This document shows positions 10,785-23,093 of a stretch of DNA of 64,000 nucleotides, in pieces. The stretch lies in NCBI GenBank assembly GCA_024711025.1, contig JANJTP010000043.1, forward strand, positions 1-64,000. Direction: 5' to 3'. Under the pieces are notes generated by a model. The model was not told where the DNA came from. It searched no databases and saw nothing but the letters and a program-made list of their open reading frames with translations. This DNA comes from Solirubrobacteraceae bacterium. Its GTDB lineage: Bacteria; Actinomycetota; Thermoleophilia; Solirubrobacterales; Solirubrobacteraceae. Made by a program: the position numbers and the translations under genes. Numbering within the stretch: position 1 is the stretch's first letter; every line of letters begins with the position of its first letter.

Positions 10785-12049
10785 GTCGTGAGGCGCTCCT
10801 TCGCGCGCAGCGCGATGTCGCGCCTGAGCTGGCGGCCGTCGAAGTCGACGAGCTCGGCGGCAGCATAGGCCGCGGCCCGGGCGGCGGCGGCGCTCTCGCC
10901 GAGCGCCGTGAGCCCCAGGACGCGCCCGCCGGCGGTCACGAGCCGGCCCTCGTCGTCGAGCCTCGTGCCCGCGTGGGTCACCTCGGCCCTGGCGGGCACC
11001 GCATCCAGGCCACGGATCTCGTCGCCGCCGCGAGGCGACTCCGGGTACCCGGCCGCGGCGAGCACGAGCGTCACGGCGGTGCGCGGGTCCCACTCGAGCC
11101 GTGCGCCCTCCAGTCCGCCGGGCCGCGTCGCGGCGAGCAGCAGATCGGCAAGGTCCCCGCGCAGCCGCGGCAGCACCGCCTGCGTCTCGGGGTCGCCGAA
11201 GCGCACGTTGTACTCGAGCACGCGCGGGCCGTCGGCGGTCAGCATGATCCCGGCGTACAGGACTCCGTGGAACGGGGTGCCGCGCCGTGCGAGCTCGTCG
11301 ACGATCGGCTGGTGGACCGCCGCGGCGATCTGGGCCGCGCGCTCCTCGTCGACCTCGGCGACCGGCGAGTACGAGCCCATCCCGCCGGTGTTCGGCCCTT
11401 CGTCGCCGTCGCCGATCCGCTTGTAGTCGCGGGCCGAGGCGAGCGGCACCGCGCGCACGCCGTCGCACAGGGCGAGCAGCGACAGCTCCTCGCCCTCGAG
11501 GTGCTCCTCGACGACGACCGGCCCCTCGCCGAAGCGCCGCTCGACGAGGAACGCGTCGAGCGCGGCACGCGCCTGCGCCTCGTCCTGCGCGATCACGACG
11601 CCCTTCCCCGCCGCGAGCCCGTCGAACTTGAGCACCACCGGATATCGGTCGATCGCCGCCATGCCGTCGTCGGGCGCCTCGACCGCGCGCCAGGCCGCCG
11701 TCGGGACGCCGGCCGCCGCCATGATCTCCTTCGCGTACGCCTTGGATCCCTCGAGGCGCGCCGCCGCGCGCCCGGGGCCGAACGCCGCGATCCCCTCCGC
11801 GGCGAGCGCGTCGACCAGACCCGCGACGAGCGGCGCCTCCGGCCCGACGACGACCAGGTCGACGCTCTCGGCGCGGGCCAGCGCGACGAGCCCGGGGACG
11901 TCGGCGACGGCCACGTCGTGCACCCGCGCGTCGCGGCCGATCCCGGGGTTGCCGGGGGCGCACAGGAGCTCGTGTGCCCGCGGCGAGCGCTTCAGCGCCC
12001 GCACGATCGCGTGCTCGCGACCGCCCGAGCCGACGACGAGGATCCGCAC
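10781..12049 (-). CDS. purD: Phosphoribosylamine-glycine ligase
   Basis: [23 protein letters not shown]...[17 protein letters not shown]-grasp. Confidence 0.96.
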   Translation of the reverse strand: MRILVVGSGGREHAIVRALKRSPRAHELLCAPGNPGIGRDARVHDVAVADVPGLVALARAESVDLVVVGPEAPLVAGLVDALAAEGIAAFGPGRAAARLEGSKAYAKEIMAAAGVPTAAWRAVEAPDDGMAAIDRYPVVLKFDGLAAGKGVVIAQDEAQARAALDAFLVERRFGEGPVVVEEHLEGEELSLLALCDGVRAVPLASARDYKRIGDGDEGPNTGGMGSYSPVAEVDEERAAQIAAAVHQPIVDELARRGTPFHGVLYAGIMLTADGPRVLEYNVRFGDPETQAVLPRLRGDLADLLLAATRPGGLEGARLEWDPRTAVTLVLAAAGYPESPRGGDEIRGLDAVPARAEVTHAGTRLDDEGRLVTAGGRVLGLTALGESAAAARAAAYAAAELVDFDGRQLRRDIALRAKERLTT

Positions 12050-12331
12050 CTAGAGGGAGGCGATGAAGTCGTCGACCGGGAAGGCCGCGAGCGTCTCGTA
12101 CATCACGGTGCCGCGCGAGCCGAGCTCGAGCGAGACGCGCGCCATCGTCACGTCATCGGGGGCCTCGACGACGTTGACGAAGTCGAACCGACCGAGCGTC
12201 GCCCACTGCGCCTTGACGACCGCGCCGAGCTGCTCGACCTCCCTGTTGACCTCACGAATGCGCTGCGGGTTGTTCTTGATCGTCGAGACACCCTCGGGCG
12301 TGAGCTTCGAGAGCATGATGTAGGTGGGCAA
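12050..12331 (-). CDS. GYD-domain protein
   Basis: MPTYIMLSKLTPEGVSTIKNNPQRIREVNREVEQLGAVVKAQWATLGRFDFVNVVEAPDD. Confidence 0.85.
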   Translation of the reverse strand: MPTYIMLSKLTPEGVSTIKNNPQRIREVNREVEQLGAVVKAQWATLGRFDFVNVVEAPDDVTMARVSLELGSRGTVMYETLAAFPVDDFIASL

Positions 12332-12427
12332 GTCGCCTCCCTTGATCGCTTGCCCTGTGTTCTATCCGACCGGGCGCGCGGGCGTCGCTCACCCGCCCGG
12401 TGCCGCGGTCCGGCCGCGATCCGCGGG

Positions 12428-15004
<2,577 letters not shown>

Positions 15005-15006
15005 GG

Positions 15007-15029
15007 ATCTAAGTGTAGTCGACTGAGAT
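15007..15029 (-). promoter_or_regulatory. HAIR-like inverted repeat upstream of clpB; candidate HspR operator
   Basis: + strand ATCTAAGT-gtagtcg-ACTGAGAT; lies within a promoter-like TTGACG-N16-TACACT (15039-15012). Confidence 0.7.
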
Positions 15030-15190
15030 TTTGCGTCAAGCACGGGTGCCGACGGCGTCGGCGGGCGGGGGGGCGGGGGACGCGCCGGGGACGGCGGGGT
15101 GGGCGGGCGCGGCGGGGACGGGGCGGCAGGCCTTGCCAGACCGGTACACACCGACGACGCGTCGCGTCTTCGTCTTGGGGCTACCGGAGC

Positions 15191-15304
15191 GTGGGAAACG
15201 TCGATCTCGCGTGCTTCGAGTCTCACCGCCTTACGTTTGCCACGTTCTGGCGTGGGCAAGGTCGAGCGGTGCCGACGAGCGCTCGCGAAGTCGACGTTCA
15301 CCAC
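15191..15304. repeat. 114-bp imperfect palindrome, copy 1 (54-bp arms, 6-bp loop TTCTGG)
   Basis: GTGGGAAACGTCGATCTCGCG...CACCGC...CCACG-TTCTGG-CGTGG...GCGGTG...CGCGAAGTCGACGTTCACCAC; 34 of 54 arm positions pair by hand alignment. Confidence 0.75.
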
Positions 15305-15341
15305 ACGTAGACCCCACCCCACCACACGTAGACCCCACCCC

Positions 15342-15550
15342 CGCGACCCTGCCAATGACGACCCGCCCCGCGAGCCCCCACGACCTGCCAACGACGACCC
15401 CGGCGAGCCCCCGCGACCTGCCAACGACGACCCCGGCGAGCCCGCCCCGCGACCCGGCCAACGACGACCGGGTCCACGGCTCCCGCGCGATGCGCCGGTT
15501 CGTCCCGCAACCTGCCCCGCGACCCTGCCAATGACGACCCGCCCCGCGAC
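15342..15550. repeat. Degenerate short tandem/direct repeats, unit about CGACC(C)TGCCAAYGACGACCC
   Basis: CGACCCTGCCAATGACGACCCGCCCCGCGA occurs twice, with intermediate variants CGACCTGCCAACGACGACCCCGGCGAGCCC (x2) and CGACCCGGCCAACGACGACCGGG. Confidence 0.8.
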
Positions 15551-15625
15551 GACGCGACGCGTGATGCGCCGCAATCGCCGCAGCCCACGACTGCGACGAA
15601 GCGCTCCGGGGCGGTGGATCCGCGC

Positions 15626-16114
15626 TCAGCGTTCCCGCTCGACCGGGATCCGCCGCGCCGAGCGCGGGGGCGTGCGCACGTCGGACGCGCGGACGATCGC
15701 GGTCGAGTGGCGGATCGGCACGAGCTCGCCGCGCATCGAGCGGCGCACGCTGTCGAGCTCGGCCTCGAGCTCCTCGCGCATCCGCCGGCTGCGCGCCTCG
15801 AGCTGCTCGAGCCGGCGCCGGGCGCCCTCGAGCTGCGCCTCCAGCTCCAGCACGCGCTCGACCCCGGCGAGGTTGAGGCCCAGCTCGGTCGTCATCTCCT
15901 GGATGCGCCGCAGCCGCTCGACGTCGGCCTGCGAGTAGAGCCGCGTCCCCTTCGGCGAGCGCTGGGGCTCGATCAGCCCGCGCGCCTCGTACATCCGCAG
16001 GGTCTGCGGGTGCATGTCGGCCAGCTCGGCGGCGACCGAGATCATGAAGACGCCGCGCTCGACGTCGACCGAGATCCGGGTGCGCGTGCGCGGCGGGCGG
16101 CCGGGATGCGCCAT
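15626..16114 (-). CDS. hspR: MerR-family heat-shock repressor HspR
   Basis: VFMISVAAELADMHPQTLRMYEARGLIEPQRSPKGTRLYSQADVERLRRIQ; follows dnaK-grpE-dnaJ. Confidence 0.92.
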   Translation of the reverse strand: MAHPGRPPRTRTRISVDVERGVFMISVAAELADMHPQTLRMYEARGLIEPQRSPKGTRLYSQADVERLRRIQEMTTELGLNLAGVERVLELEAQLEGARRRLEQLEARSRRMREELEAELDSVRRSMRGELVPIRHSTAIVRASDVRTPPRSARRIPVERER

Positions 16115-17223
16115 CAGGCCTGCTCCCCGACCCCGACGAAGAGGCGCTCGCGGGGGTTCGAGCCGTTCATGGTCTCGGACAGCTTGTCGATCAGCTCGGA
16201 CTGCTCGGCGCTGAGCGTGCTCGGCACGTCGATCACGAAGCGGTAGTGGATGTCGCCCGCGCCCTTTCCGCCGAGCCGCGGCGGCCCCTCGCCGCGCAGG
16301 CGCTGGACGGTGCCGTGACGGGTGCCGGCCGGCACCCGCAGCGTCTTGCGGCCGCTCAGCGTCGGCACGTCCACCTGGGCGCCGCGCAGCGCCTCCGGGA
16401 TCGTCAGCGGCACCTCGACCTCCACGTGGTCGCCCTTGCGGCGGAAGATCGGCGACGGGCGAACGCGCGTGACGACGTAGAGGTCCCCGTTAGGGCCGCC
16501 GTTGCGACCCTCCTCGCCCTTGCCGGCGATCCGCACCCGCGAGCCCTCGCGCACTCCGGCCGGGATGTTGACCCGCAGGCGGCGCGCCTGCTGGGTCTGA
16601 CCGGACCCGCCGCACGTCGGGCACGGGTCGTCGATGATCGTTCCCGTGCCGTGGCAGCGCGAGCACGGCTGCGAGATCGAGAACAGCCCCTGCCCCTGCG
16701 ACTCGATCCCGCGTCCCTGGCAGCGCGGGCAGACGTTCGGCGACGAGGGCGGCTTGGCGCCGGTGCCATGGCAGGTCGGACAGGGCGCCGACATCGTCAG
16801 GGTCAGCGGCACCTGAGTGCCCGATATCGCCTGGTCGAAGCTCAGCGACACCTCCGCCTCGAGGTCGCGGCCGCGATCGGGGCGCGGCCTCCCGCGACGC
16901 CCGGCGCCCGGAGCACCGCCCGGACCGCCCCCGAACAGGTTCGAGAGGATGTCGCCGAAGCTCGACTGGTCGAATCCGGGGCCTCCCGGAGCGCCGCCGA
17001 ACGCGCCGATCCCGCCGCGGTCGTACTCCTTGCGCTTGTCCGCGTCGCCGAGCACGTCGTAGGCCGCGGAGATCTCCTTGAAGCGCTCCTCGGCTCGTGC
17101 GTCGTCCGGGTTGCGGTCGGGGTGGTACTCGCGGGCGAGCTTGCGATAGGCCTTCTTGACCTCGTCCTGCGAGGCCTTCCGGTCGACTCCGAGGACCTTG
17201 TAGAGATCAGCCTGCCGCGCCAT
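16114..17223 (-). CDS. dnaJ: Chaperone DnaJ
   Basis: [36 protein letters not shown]; four CxxCxGxG-type zinc repeats ([32 protein letters not shown]). Confidence 0.95.
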   Translation of the reverse strand: MARQADLYKVLGVDRKASQDEVKKAYRKLAREYHPDRNPDDARAEERFKEISAAYDVLGDADKRKEYDRGGIGAFGGAPGGPGFDQSSFGDILSNLFGGGPGGAPGAGRRGRPRPDRGRDLEAEVSLSFDQAISGTQVPLTLTMSAPCPTCHGTGAKPPSSPNVCPRCQGRGIESQGQGLFSISQPCSRCHGTGTIIDDPCPTCGGSGQTQQARRLRVNIPAGVREGSRVRIAGKGEEGRNGGPNGDLYVVTRVRPSPIFRRKGDHVEVEVPLTIPEALRGAQVDVPTLSGRKTLRVPAGTRHGTVQRLRGEGPPRLGGKGAGDIHYRFVIDVPSTLSAEQSELIDKLSETMNGSNPRERLFVGVGEQA

Positions 17224-17234
17224 GCCGTTCGCCC

Positions 17235-17915
17235 CTAGGCCGCGACGACGACCTTGGCGGCGCGCAGCACGTCGTCGCCGATCCGATAGCCCGGCTGGAC
17301 GACCTCGACGATCGCGCCGCTTGCGAGTCCCGGGGCCGGCGCCTGGGCGATCGCCTCGTGGACGTGCGGATCGAACGGCTCGCCGGCGGGAGCGTCCTGG
17401 CTGATGCCGACCCGGCCGAGCGCCGCGAGCAGCTCGCTCTGCACGAGGCGGATGCCGTCGGTCAGGTGATGGTCGGCGTTCTCGGGCTGGCCCTCGGCCG
17501 CGGCCAGCGCGCGATCGAGGTTGTCCAGGCTCGGCAGCAGCTCGCGAGCCAGCCGGGCGATGCCGCGGCCCTCGGCCGCGGCCACGTCGCGCCGGGCGCG
17601 CCGGCGGACGTTCTCCAGGTCGGCGGCCGTGCGCAGCCACTGGTCCTTGTAGTCAGGCTCGGCCTCGACCGCCACCTCGGGCGCGAGCCCGACGTCCGCG
17701 GGGGAACCCGGGTCCGGCACAGGCTCCGAGCCCGGCACGGCCTCGGCGGGGTCGCCCGCGGAGGCCGACGAGGCCGCGGACCCGTCGTCCGCGGCTCCCG
17801 CTCCGGCCGCCGCTCCCGCTCCGGCCGCGGCTCCCGCTCCGGCTCCGGCTCCGTCATGCGGCAGACCCACCTCGGCCTCGGCCGGCGGGTCGCCTTCGTG
17901 AGCGCCGGTCATCAC
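17235..17915 (-). CDS. grpE: Nucleotide exchange factor GrpE with Ala/Gly-rich N-terminus
   Basis: [28 protein letters not shown]...[18 protein letters not shown]-terminal AGAGAAAGAGAAAGAGA. Confidence 0.93.
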   Translation of the reverse strand: MMTGAHEGDPPAEAEVGLPHDGAGAGAGAAAGAGAAAGAGAADDGSAASSASAGDPAEAVPGSEPVPDPGSPADVGLAPEVAVEAEPDYKDQWLRTAADLENVRRRARRDVAAAEGRGIARLARELLPSLDNLDRALAAAEGQPENADHHLTDGIRLVQSELLAALGRVGISQDAPAGEPFDPHVHEAIAQAPAPGLASGAIVEVVQPGYRIGDDVLRAAKVVVAA

Positions 17916-19813
17916 CGCTCCTCGTCGACGACCTCGGCGTCGACGACCTCCTCCTCGGAGGCCGCGCCACCGTCGGCGCCGGCGCCGTCACCGGATGCTC
18001 CCGCCTGCTGCTGGGCGCGCTCGTACATCGCCTCGGAGACCTTGTGGAACGAGGCTTGCAGGCCCTCGGCCCTGGCGTTGATCGCCGCGGGGTCATCACT
18101 TTCGAGGCTCTCGCGGACCTCCTTGATCGAACGCTCGATCTCCTCCTTGGAGGAGGCGTCGATCGCGTCGCCCATCTCCTTGATCTGACGCTCGGCCTGG
18201 TAGGCCGCGTTCTCGGCGTTGTTGCGCGCCTCGGCAAGCTCGCGCGCCCGACGGTCCTCCTCGGCGTGCGACTCGGCGTCCGAGACCATCCGCTTGATCT
18301 CGTCGTCGGACAGACCGGCACCGGCCTTGATCTCGATCTTCTGCTCCTTGCCGGTCCCGAGGTCCTTCGCCGAGACCGCGAGGATGCCGTTCGCGTCGAT
18401 GTCGAACGTGACCTCGACCTGCGGGATGCCGCGCGGCGCCGGGGGGATGCCGGTGAGCTGGAACTTGCCCAGCGACTTGTTGCTGGTCGCCATCTCGCGC
18501 TCGCCCTGCAGCACGTGGATCTCGACCGACGGCTGGTTGTCCTCGGCGGTCGAGAAGACCTCCGACTTCTTCGTCGGGATCGTCGTGTTGCGCTCGATGA
18601 GCCTGGTCATGACACCGCCCTTCGTCTCGATGCCGAGCGTCAGCGGGGTCACGTCGAGCAGCAGCACGTCCTTGACGTCGCCGGCGAGCACCCCGGCCTG
18701 GATCGCCGCGCCGACGGCGACGACCTCGTCCGGGTTGACGCCGCGGTGCGGCTCCTTGCCGGTGAGCTGCTTGACCTTCTCCTGGACTGCGGGCATGCGC
18801 GTCATGCCACCGACGAGCACGACGTGGTCGACGTCCTTGACGCCCTTGTCCCTGGCGTCGTCGAGCGCCTGGCGGACCGGGACGACGACGCGGTCGAGCA
18901 GGTTGCTCGTCAGCTCGCCGAGCTTGCTGCGCGTCAGGCGCATGTCGAGGTGCTTGGGCCCGGAGGCGTCGGCCGTGATGAACGGCAGGTTGATCTGCGT
19001 CTCCTGCGCCGTCGAGAGCTCGATCTTCGCCTTCTCGGCCGCCTCGTAGAGCCGCTGCAGCGCCATCGGGTCGGCGGTCAGGTCGATCGCCTGCGTCTTC
19101 TTGAACTCGCCCGCGAGCCAGTCGACGACCGCCTTGTCGAAGTTGTCGCCGCCGAGGTGGTTGTCGCCGGCGGTCGACTTGACCTCGAAGACGCCGTCGC
19201 CGATCTCGAGCACCGACACGTCGAACGTGCCGCCGCCGAGGTCGAAGACGAGGATCGTCTGGTCGGTGTCCTTGTCGAGCCCGTAGGCGAGCGAGGCCGC
19301 GGTCGGCTCGTTGATGATCCGCTTGACCTCGAGCCCGGCGATCTGGCCGGCGTCCTTCGTCGCCTGGCGCTGGTCGTCGTTGAAGTAGGCCGGCACGGTG
19401 ATGACGGCGCCGTCGACGGTGTCGCCGAGATAGGCCTCGGCGTCGGCCTTGAGCTTGGCGAGGATCATCGCGCTGATCTCCGGCGGGCTGGACTGCTTGC
19501 CGCCCGCGTCGACGCGGGCGTCGCCGTTGGGTCCCGCGACCACCTTGTACGGGACGATCGACTCCTCCTCCTTGACCTCGGCCTCCTTGCGCCCCATGAA
19601 GCGCTTGATCGAGAAGACGGTGTTGGTCGGGTTGGTGACGGCCTGGCGCTTGGCGACGGTGCCGACAAGTCGCTCGCCGGAGGGCGAGAAGGCGACGACC
19701 GAGGGGGTCGTGCGGGCGCCCTCGGCGTTCTCGATCACGGTCGGCTCGCCGCCTTCGAGGACGGCCATGCACGAGTTCGTCGTGCCTAGGTCGATGCCGA
19801 TGATCTTGCCCAT
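17912..19813 (-). CDS. dnaK: Molecular chaperone DnaK
   Basis: [42 protein letters not shown]. Confidence 0.97.
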   Translation of the reverse strand: MGKIIGIDLGTTNSCMAVLEGGEPTVIENAEGARTTPSVVAFSPSGERLVGTVAKRQAVTNPTNTVFSIKRFMGRKEAEVKEEESIVPYKVVAGPNGDARVDAGGKQSSPPEISAMILAKLKADAEAYLGDTVDGAVITVPAYFNDDQRQATKDAGQIAGLEVKRIINEPTAASLAYGLDKDTDQTILVFDLGGGTFDVSVLEIGDGVFEVKSTAGDNHLGGDNFDKAVVDWLAGEFKKTQAIDLTADPMALQRLYEAAEKAKIELSTAQETQINLPFITADASGPKHLDMRLTRSKLGELTSNLLDRVVVPVRQALDDARDKGVKDVDHVVLVGGMTRMPAVQEKVKQLTGKEPHRGVNPDEVVAVGAAIQAGVLAGDVKDVLLLDVTPLTLGIETKGGVMTRLIERNTTIPTKKSEVFSTAEDNQPSVEIHVLQGEREMATSNKSLGKFQLTGIPPAPRGIPQVEVTFDIDANGILAVSAKDLGTGKEQKIEIKAGAGLSDDEIKRMVSDAESHAEEDRRARELAEARNNAENAAYQAERQIKEMGDAIDASSKEEIERSIKEVRESLESDDPAAINARAEGLQASFHKVSEAMYERAQQQAGASGDGAGADGGAASEEEVVDAEVVDEER

Positions 19814-19881
19814 GGATGCTCCTTGCGTGGTTGGGGCGACGAGCGCGCGACGGCCGGGCCGGTGACCGGGGGACGCGAGAA

Positions 19882-19904
19882 ATCTAAGTCAGGGAAAGGC
19901 AGAT
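19882..19904 (-). promoter_or_regulatory. HAIR-like inverted repeat upstream of dnaK; candidate HspR operator
   Basis: + strand ATCTAAGT-cagggaa-AGGCAGAT; same left arm and same ATCT-N15-AGAT spacing as at clpB; abuts minus-strand TTGGGC-N17-TAAGAT (19931-19903). Confidence 0.65.
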
Positions 19905-19940
19905 CTTATCACGCGGGGCGCGACCGCCCAACCGCGGCGC

Positions 19941-20621
19941 TCATGCCTGGCGCCCCGGGCACATCCGCCGCAGCCCGCAGGAGCGGCAGGCGGGGTGGCG
20001 GGCGTGGCACGTGCGCCGCCCGTGGCGCAGCAGATTCACGTGCAGCTCGAGCTCGGCCCCCGGCGGCGTCAGCGCCAGCATCTCGTCGTGCTGCTCGGCA
20101 GACGGCGCGCCGGGGCGCAGCAGGCCCAGGCGCGTCGCGACGCGCGACACGTGCGTGTCGACCGGCACGTCGCGCAGCCCGTAGGAGAACAGCAGCACGC
20201 AGGCCGCCGTCTTGCGCCCCACGCCGGGCAGCGAGCAGAGCATCGCCCGCGATCGGTCGACCGGCGCCTCGCGCATCCACGACAGGTCGAGATCGTCCGG
20301 CAGCGCGGCGAGGATGTCGGCGATCCGCCGCGACTTCTGCACATGCAGGCCGCCCGGCTGGATCGCCGCCTCGATCTCGGCCACCGGCGCGGCGCGCACC
20401 GCCTCCCAGGTCGGCAGGCGCTCGCGCAGCCGAAGGAACGCCACGTCGCGATTGCGGTCGTTCGTCGACTGCGAGAGCACCGTCAGCACGAGCTCCGCGA
20501 GCGGGTCGCCGTGGGGCTCCATCACCGGCACCCCGTACAGCTCCCGCAGCCGCTCGCGCAGCGCGCGCACCCGCCTCGCGGAAGGGCGTTTCCAGGCTGA
20601 GCGAGGGATCGTTGCCGGCAC
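19941..20621 (-). CDS. nth: Endonuclease III-type DNA glycosylase
   Basis: LVLTVLSQSTNDRNRD; LPGVGRKTAACVLLFSYG; 4Fe-4S motif C-x6-C-x2-C-x5-C (CHARHPACRSCGLRRMC). Confidence 0.92.
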   Translation of the reverse strand: MPATIPRSAWKRPSARRVRALRERLRELYGVPVMEPHGDPLAELVLTVLSQSTNDRNRDVAFLRLRERLPTWEAVRAAPVAEIEAAIQPGGLHVQKSRRIADILAALPDDLDLSWMREAPVDRSRAMLCSLPGVGRKTAACVLLFSYGLRDVPVDTHVSRVATRLGLLRPGAPSAEQHDEMLALTPPGAELELHVNLLRHGRRTCHARHPACRSCGLRRMCPGRQA

Positions 20622-20650
20622 GACGGCGGACGGTATCGTGCGGCCGGACC

Positions 20651-21481
20651 GTGGCCACGATCGCCGAGCACACCGAGGAGCTGGGCGGCCGACCGGTGTT
20701 CTGGCGACAGGCGCCGCCCTCTCGGCCCGGCGCCGCGCCCGTGTTGTACCTCCACGGCGTCCCGACCAGCGGCGACGACTGGCTTCCGTTCCTGGAGCGC
20801 ACCGGCGGCCTGGCGCCGGATCTGCCGGGGTTCGGGCGCAGCGGCAAGCGCGCCGACGGCGACTACACGATGGGCGGCTACGCCGCGTTCGTCGACGAGC
20901 TCCTGGCCCACGTCGGCGTCGACCGCGTACGGCTGGTCGTGCACGACTGGGGCGCCGCGGGTCTGCTGTGGGCCGCCGCCCGGCCGGAGCGCGTCGAGCG
21001 CCTCGTGATCGTCAACGCGGTGCCGCTGCTGCCCGGCTACCGCTGGCACCTGATCGCCCGTCTCTGGCGCCGGCGCGGCGTCGGCGAGCTGCTGATGGGA
21101 GCCACGAGCCGCTTCGGCCTGCGCCAGCTCTCGCGCGCCGCCAACGCCGCGCCCGGGCCACTGCCGGACGCGTTCGTCGACCGGGTCCTCGCCCAGCTCG
21201 ACCACGGCACGCAGCGCGCGATCCTGCGCCTGTACCGCACGAGCCCCGAGGAGCGCCTGGCCGAGGCCGGCACGGCCCTCGCCGACCTGCGCTGCCCGAC
21301 GCTCGTCTGCTGGGGCGACCGTGATCCCTACATCCCGCCGCGCTTCGCCGACGCGTACGCCGCCGCGCTCGGCGGCGAGGCGGAGGTGCTGCACCTGCCC
21401 GACGCCGGCCACTGGCCGTGGCTCGACCGGCCCGACCTCGTCGAGCGGCTCGCCCGGTTCCTCGACGAGACGGCCGGCTGA
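20651..21481 (+). CDS. Alpha/beta-fold hydrolase
   Basis: VLYLHGVPTSGDDWLPFLERTGGLAPDLPGFGRSGK; nucleophile-elbow region VVHDWGAAGLL; DAGHWPWLDRPD. Confidence 0.87.
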   Translation: MATIAEHTEELGGRPVFWRQAPPSRPGAAPVLYLHGVPTSGDDWLPFLERTGGLAPDLPGFGRSGKRADGDYTMGGYAAFVDELLAHVGVDRVRLVVHDWGAAGLLWAAARPERVERLVIVNAVPLLPGYRWHLIARLWRRRGVGELLMGATSRFGLRQLSRAANAAPGPLPDAFVDRVLAQLDHGTQRAILRLYRTSPEERLAEAGTALADLRCPTLVCWGDRDPYIPPRFADAYAAALGGEAEVLHLPDAGHWPWLDRPDLVERLARFLDETAG

Positions 21482-21487
21482 CGACAC

Positions 21488-23038
21488 GTGTCGCGCCGCC
21501 TGCCGCCCTGGGCGGTCACCGCCGTCGGCGCCGTCGCCTGGCTGATCGCGGACCCGCCGACGCCCGACCTGGTCGCGCACCTCTACCGCGCCGAGATCGT
21601 CCGCGAGGCCGGGCTCGGAGTCTGGGAGCAGGGCTGGTACGCCGGCCACCACCTGCCGGGCTACAGCGTGCTGATGCCGCCGCTGGCGGCGCTGACGACG
21701 CCGCAGCTCGTCGCCGCGCTCGCCGCCGTCGCCTCCACCTGGTGCTTCACCGCCCTGGCGCGCTCGCACTGGGGCGCGCAGGCGGCCGGTGCCGCCGCGC
21801 TTTGGTTCGCGCTCGCGGCGCTCTCGCCGCTCGTCGGCGGTCAGCTCGCATTCGCCGCCGGGATGGCGCCCGCCCTCGGCGCGCTGCTCGCCGGCGCCCG
21901 CGACCGGCGAGCGCTCGCCGGCGGCCTCGCGGCGGCGACGACGCTGACGAGCCCGGTCGCCGCCGCCTTCCTGCTCCTCGCGGTCGCCGCCTGGTGGCTC
22001 GCGGCGCGCCCTCGCGCCGCGGTCTGGGTCGCGGCCGGGGCGATCGCGCCCGGGGCGCTGATCCTGGTCGCGTTCCCGCAGGGCGGTACGCAGCCGTTCG
22101 CGTTCAGCTCGTTCGCCTGGTCGCTCGCCGTCGCCCTCGTGCTGCTCGTCGTCGCGGGCCGTCGCGAGGCGGCGCTGCGCTGGGGCGCTGCGCTGTACGC
22201 GCTCGTCCTGGTCACCGGCGTGACACTCGACACCCCGCTCGGCGGCAACCTGGTGCGCCTCGCAGCGGTCTTCGCCGGCCCGCTCGCCGCGGGAGCGCTG
22301 TGGCCCGAGCGCCGGCTGCTCCTCGCGCTGCTCGCCGTGCCGCTGCTCTACTGGCAGTGGCTCGCCCCGGTGCGCTCGGTGATCCGCGCGAGCGGCGACC
22401 CGGCGGCGCACGCGGCATTCCATGCCCCGCTGATCGCCGAGCTCGACCGCCGCGCCACGCGCGAGGGCCCGATGCGCATCGAGGTCCCGTTCACCGCGAA
22501 CCACTGGGAGACCCGCTACCTCCCGCTGCGCCATCCGATCGCACGCGGCTGGGAGCGCCAGCTCGACGTGCGGGACAACCCGATCTTCTACGACGCCGGC
22601 GCGCTCACGCCCACCCGCTACCGGCGCTGGCTCGACGACCTCGCGGTCCGCTACGTCGCGCTGGCCGCGACGCGCCCCGATCCCGCGGGGCGCGACGAGG
22701 CGCGCCTCGTCCGCTCCGGCGCCGTGCCCGGGCTGCGTGAGGTCTGGCACGGCGGAGCCTGGCGGCTGTTCGAGGTCCAGCGCGCGCGCCCGCTGGCGAG
22801 CGCGCCCCTGCGCGTCACCCGCCTCGGCGTCGACGAGGTGGCCCTGAGCGGCAGCCGAGCCGGGACCGTGCGCGTGCGGTTCACCCCGTACTGGAAGCTG
22901 GTCGAGGGGGCGGGCTGCGTCTCGCGCGCGCCGGACGGCTGGACGCGGGTGCGCCTCGACCGCCCCGGCGGCGCCCGGCTCGCGGTGCGCTTCAGCCTCG
23001 CGCGCATCGGCGCCGACGGCCCGCGCTGCACGCGCTGA
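21488..23038 (+). CDS. Polytopic integral membrane protein of unknown function
   Basis: 516 aa with multiple hydrophobic segments in the first about 320 aa and a soluble C-terminal region. Confidence 0.75.
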   Translation: MSRRLPPWAVTAVGAVAWLIADPPTPDLVAHLYRAEIVREAGLGVWEQGWYAGHHLPGYSVLMPPLAALTTPQLVAALAAVASTWCFTALARSHWGAQAAGAAALWFALAALSPLVGGQLAFAAGMAPALGALLAGARDRRALAGGLAAATTLTSPVAAAFLLLAVAAWWLAARPRAAVWVAAGAIAPGALILVAFPQGGTQPFAFSSFAWSLAVALVLLVVAGRREAALRWGAALYALVLVTGVTLDTPLGGNLVRLAAVFAGPLAAGALWPERRLLLALLAVPLLYWQWLAPVRSVIRASGDPAAHAAFHAPLIAELDRRATREGPMRIEVPFTANHWETRYLPLRHPIARGWERQLDVRDNPIFYDAGALTPTRYRRWLDDLAVRYVALAATRPDPAGRDEARLVRSGAVPGLREVWHGGAWRLFEVQRARPLASAPLRVTRLGVDEVALSGSRAGTVRVRFTPYWKLVEGAGCVSRAPDGWTRVRLDRPGGARLAVRFSLARIGADGPRCTR

Positions 23039-23093
23039 TCGTCGCGGCGGGCCTTCAACGCCCGCCCGCACGCGGGTAGGATCTGAGGTGCTC

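Noticed and set aside
15342-15550. CRISPR-like array
   Set aside because: Repeats are degenerate with unit length near the repeat length, no regular unique spacers, and no cas genes in the window.
15005-15574. N-terminal extension of clpB to 15574 in the ORF track
   Set aside because: It translates the palindrome and short repeats into low-complexity sequence; ClpB homology begins at [14 protein letters not shown] (15004).
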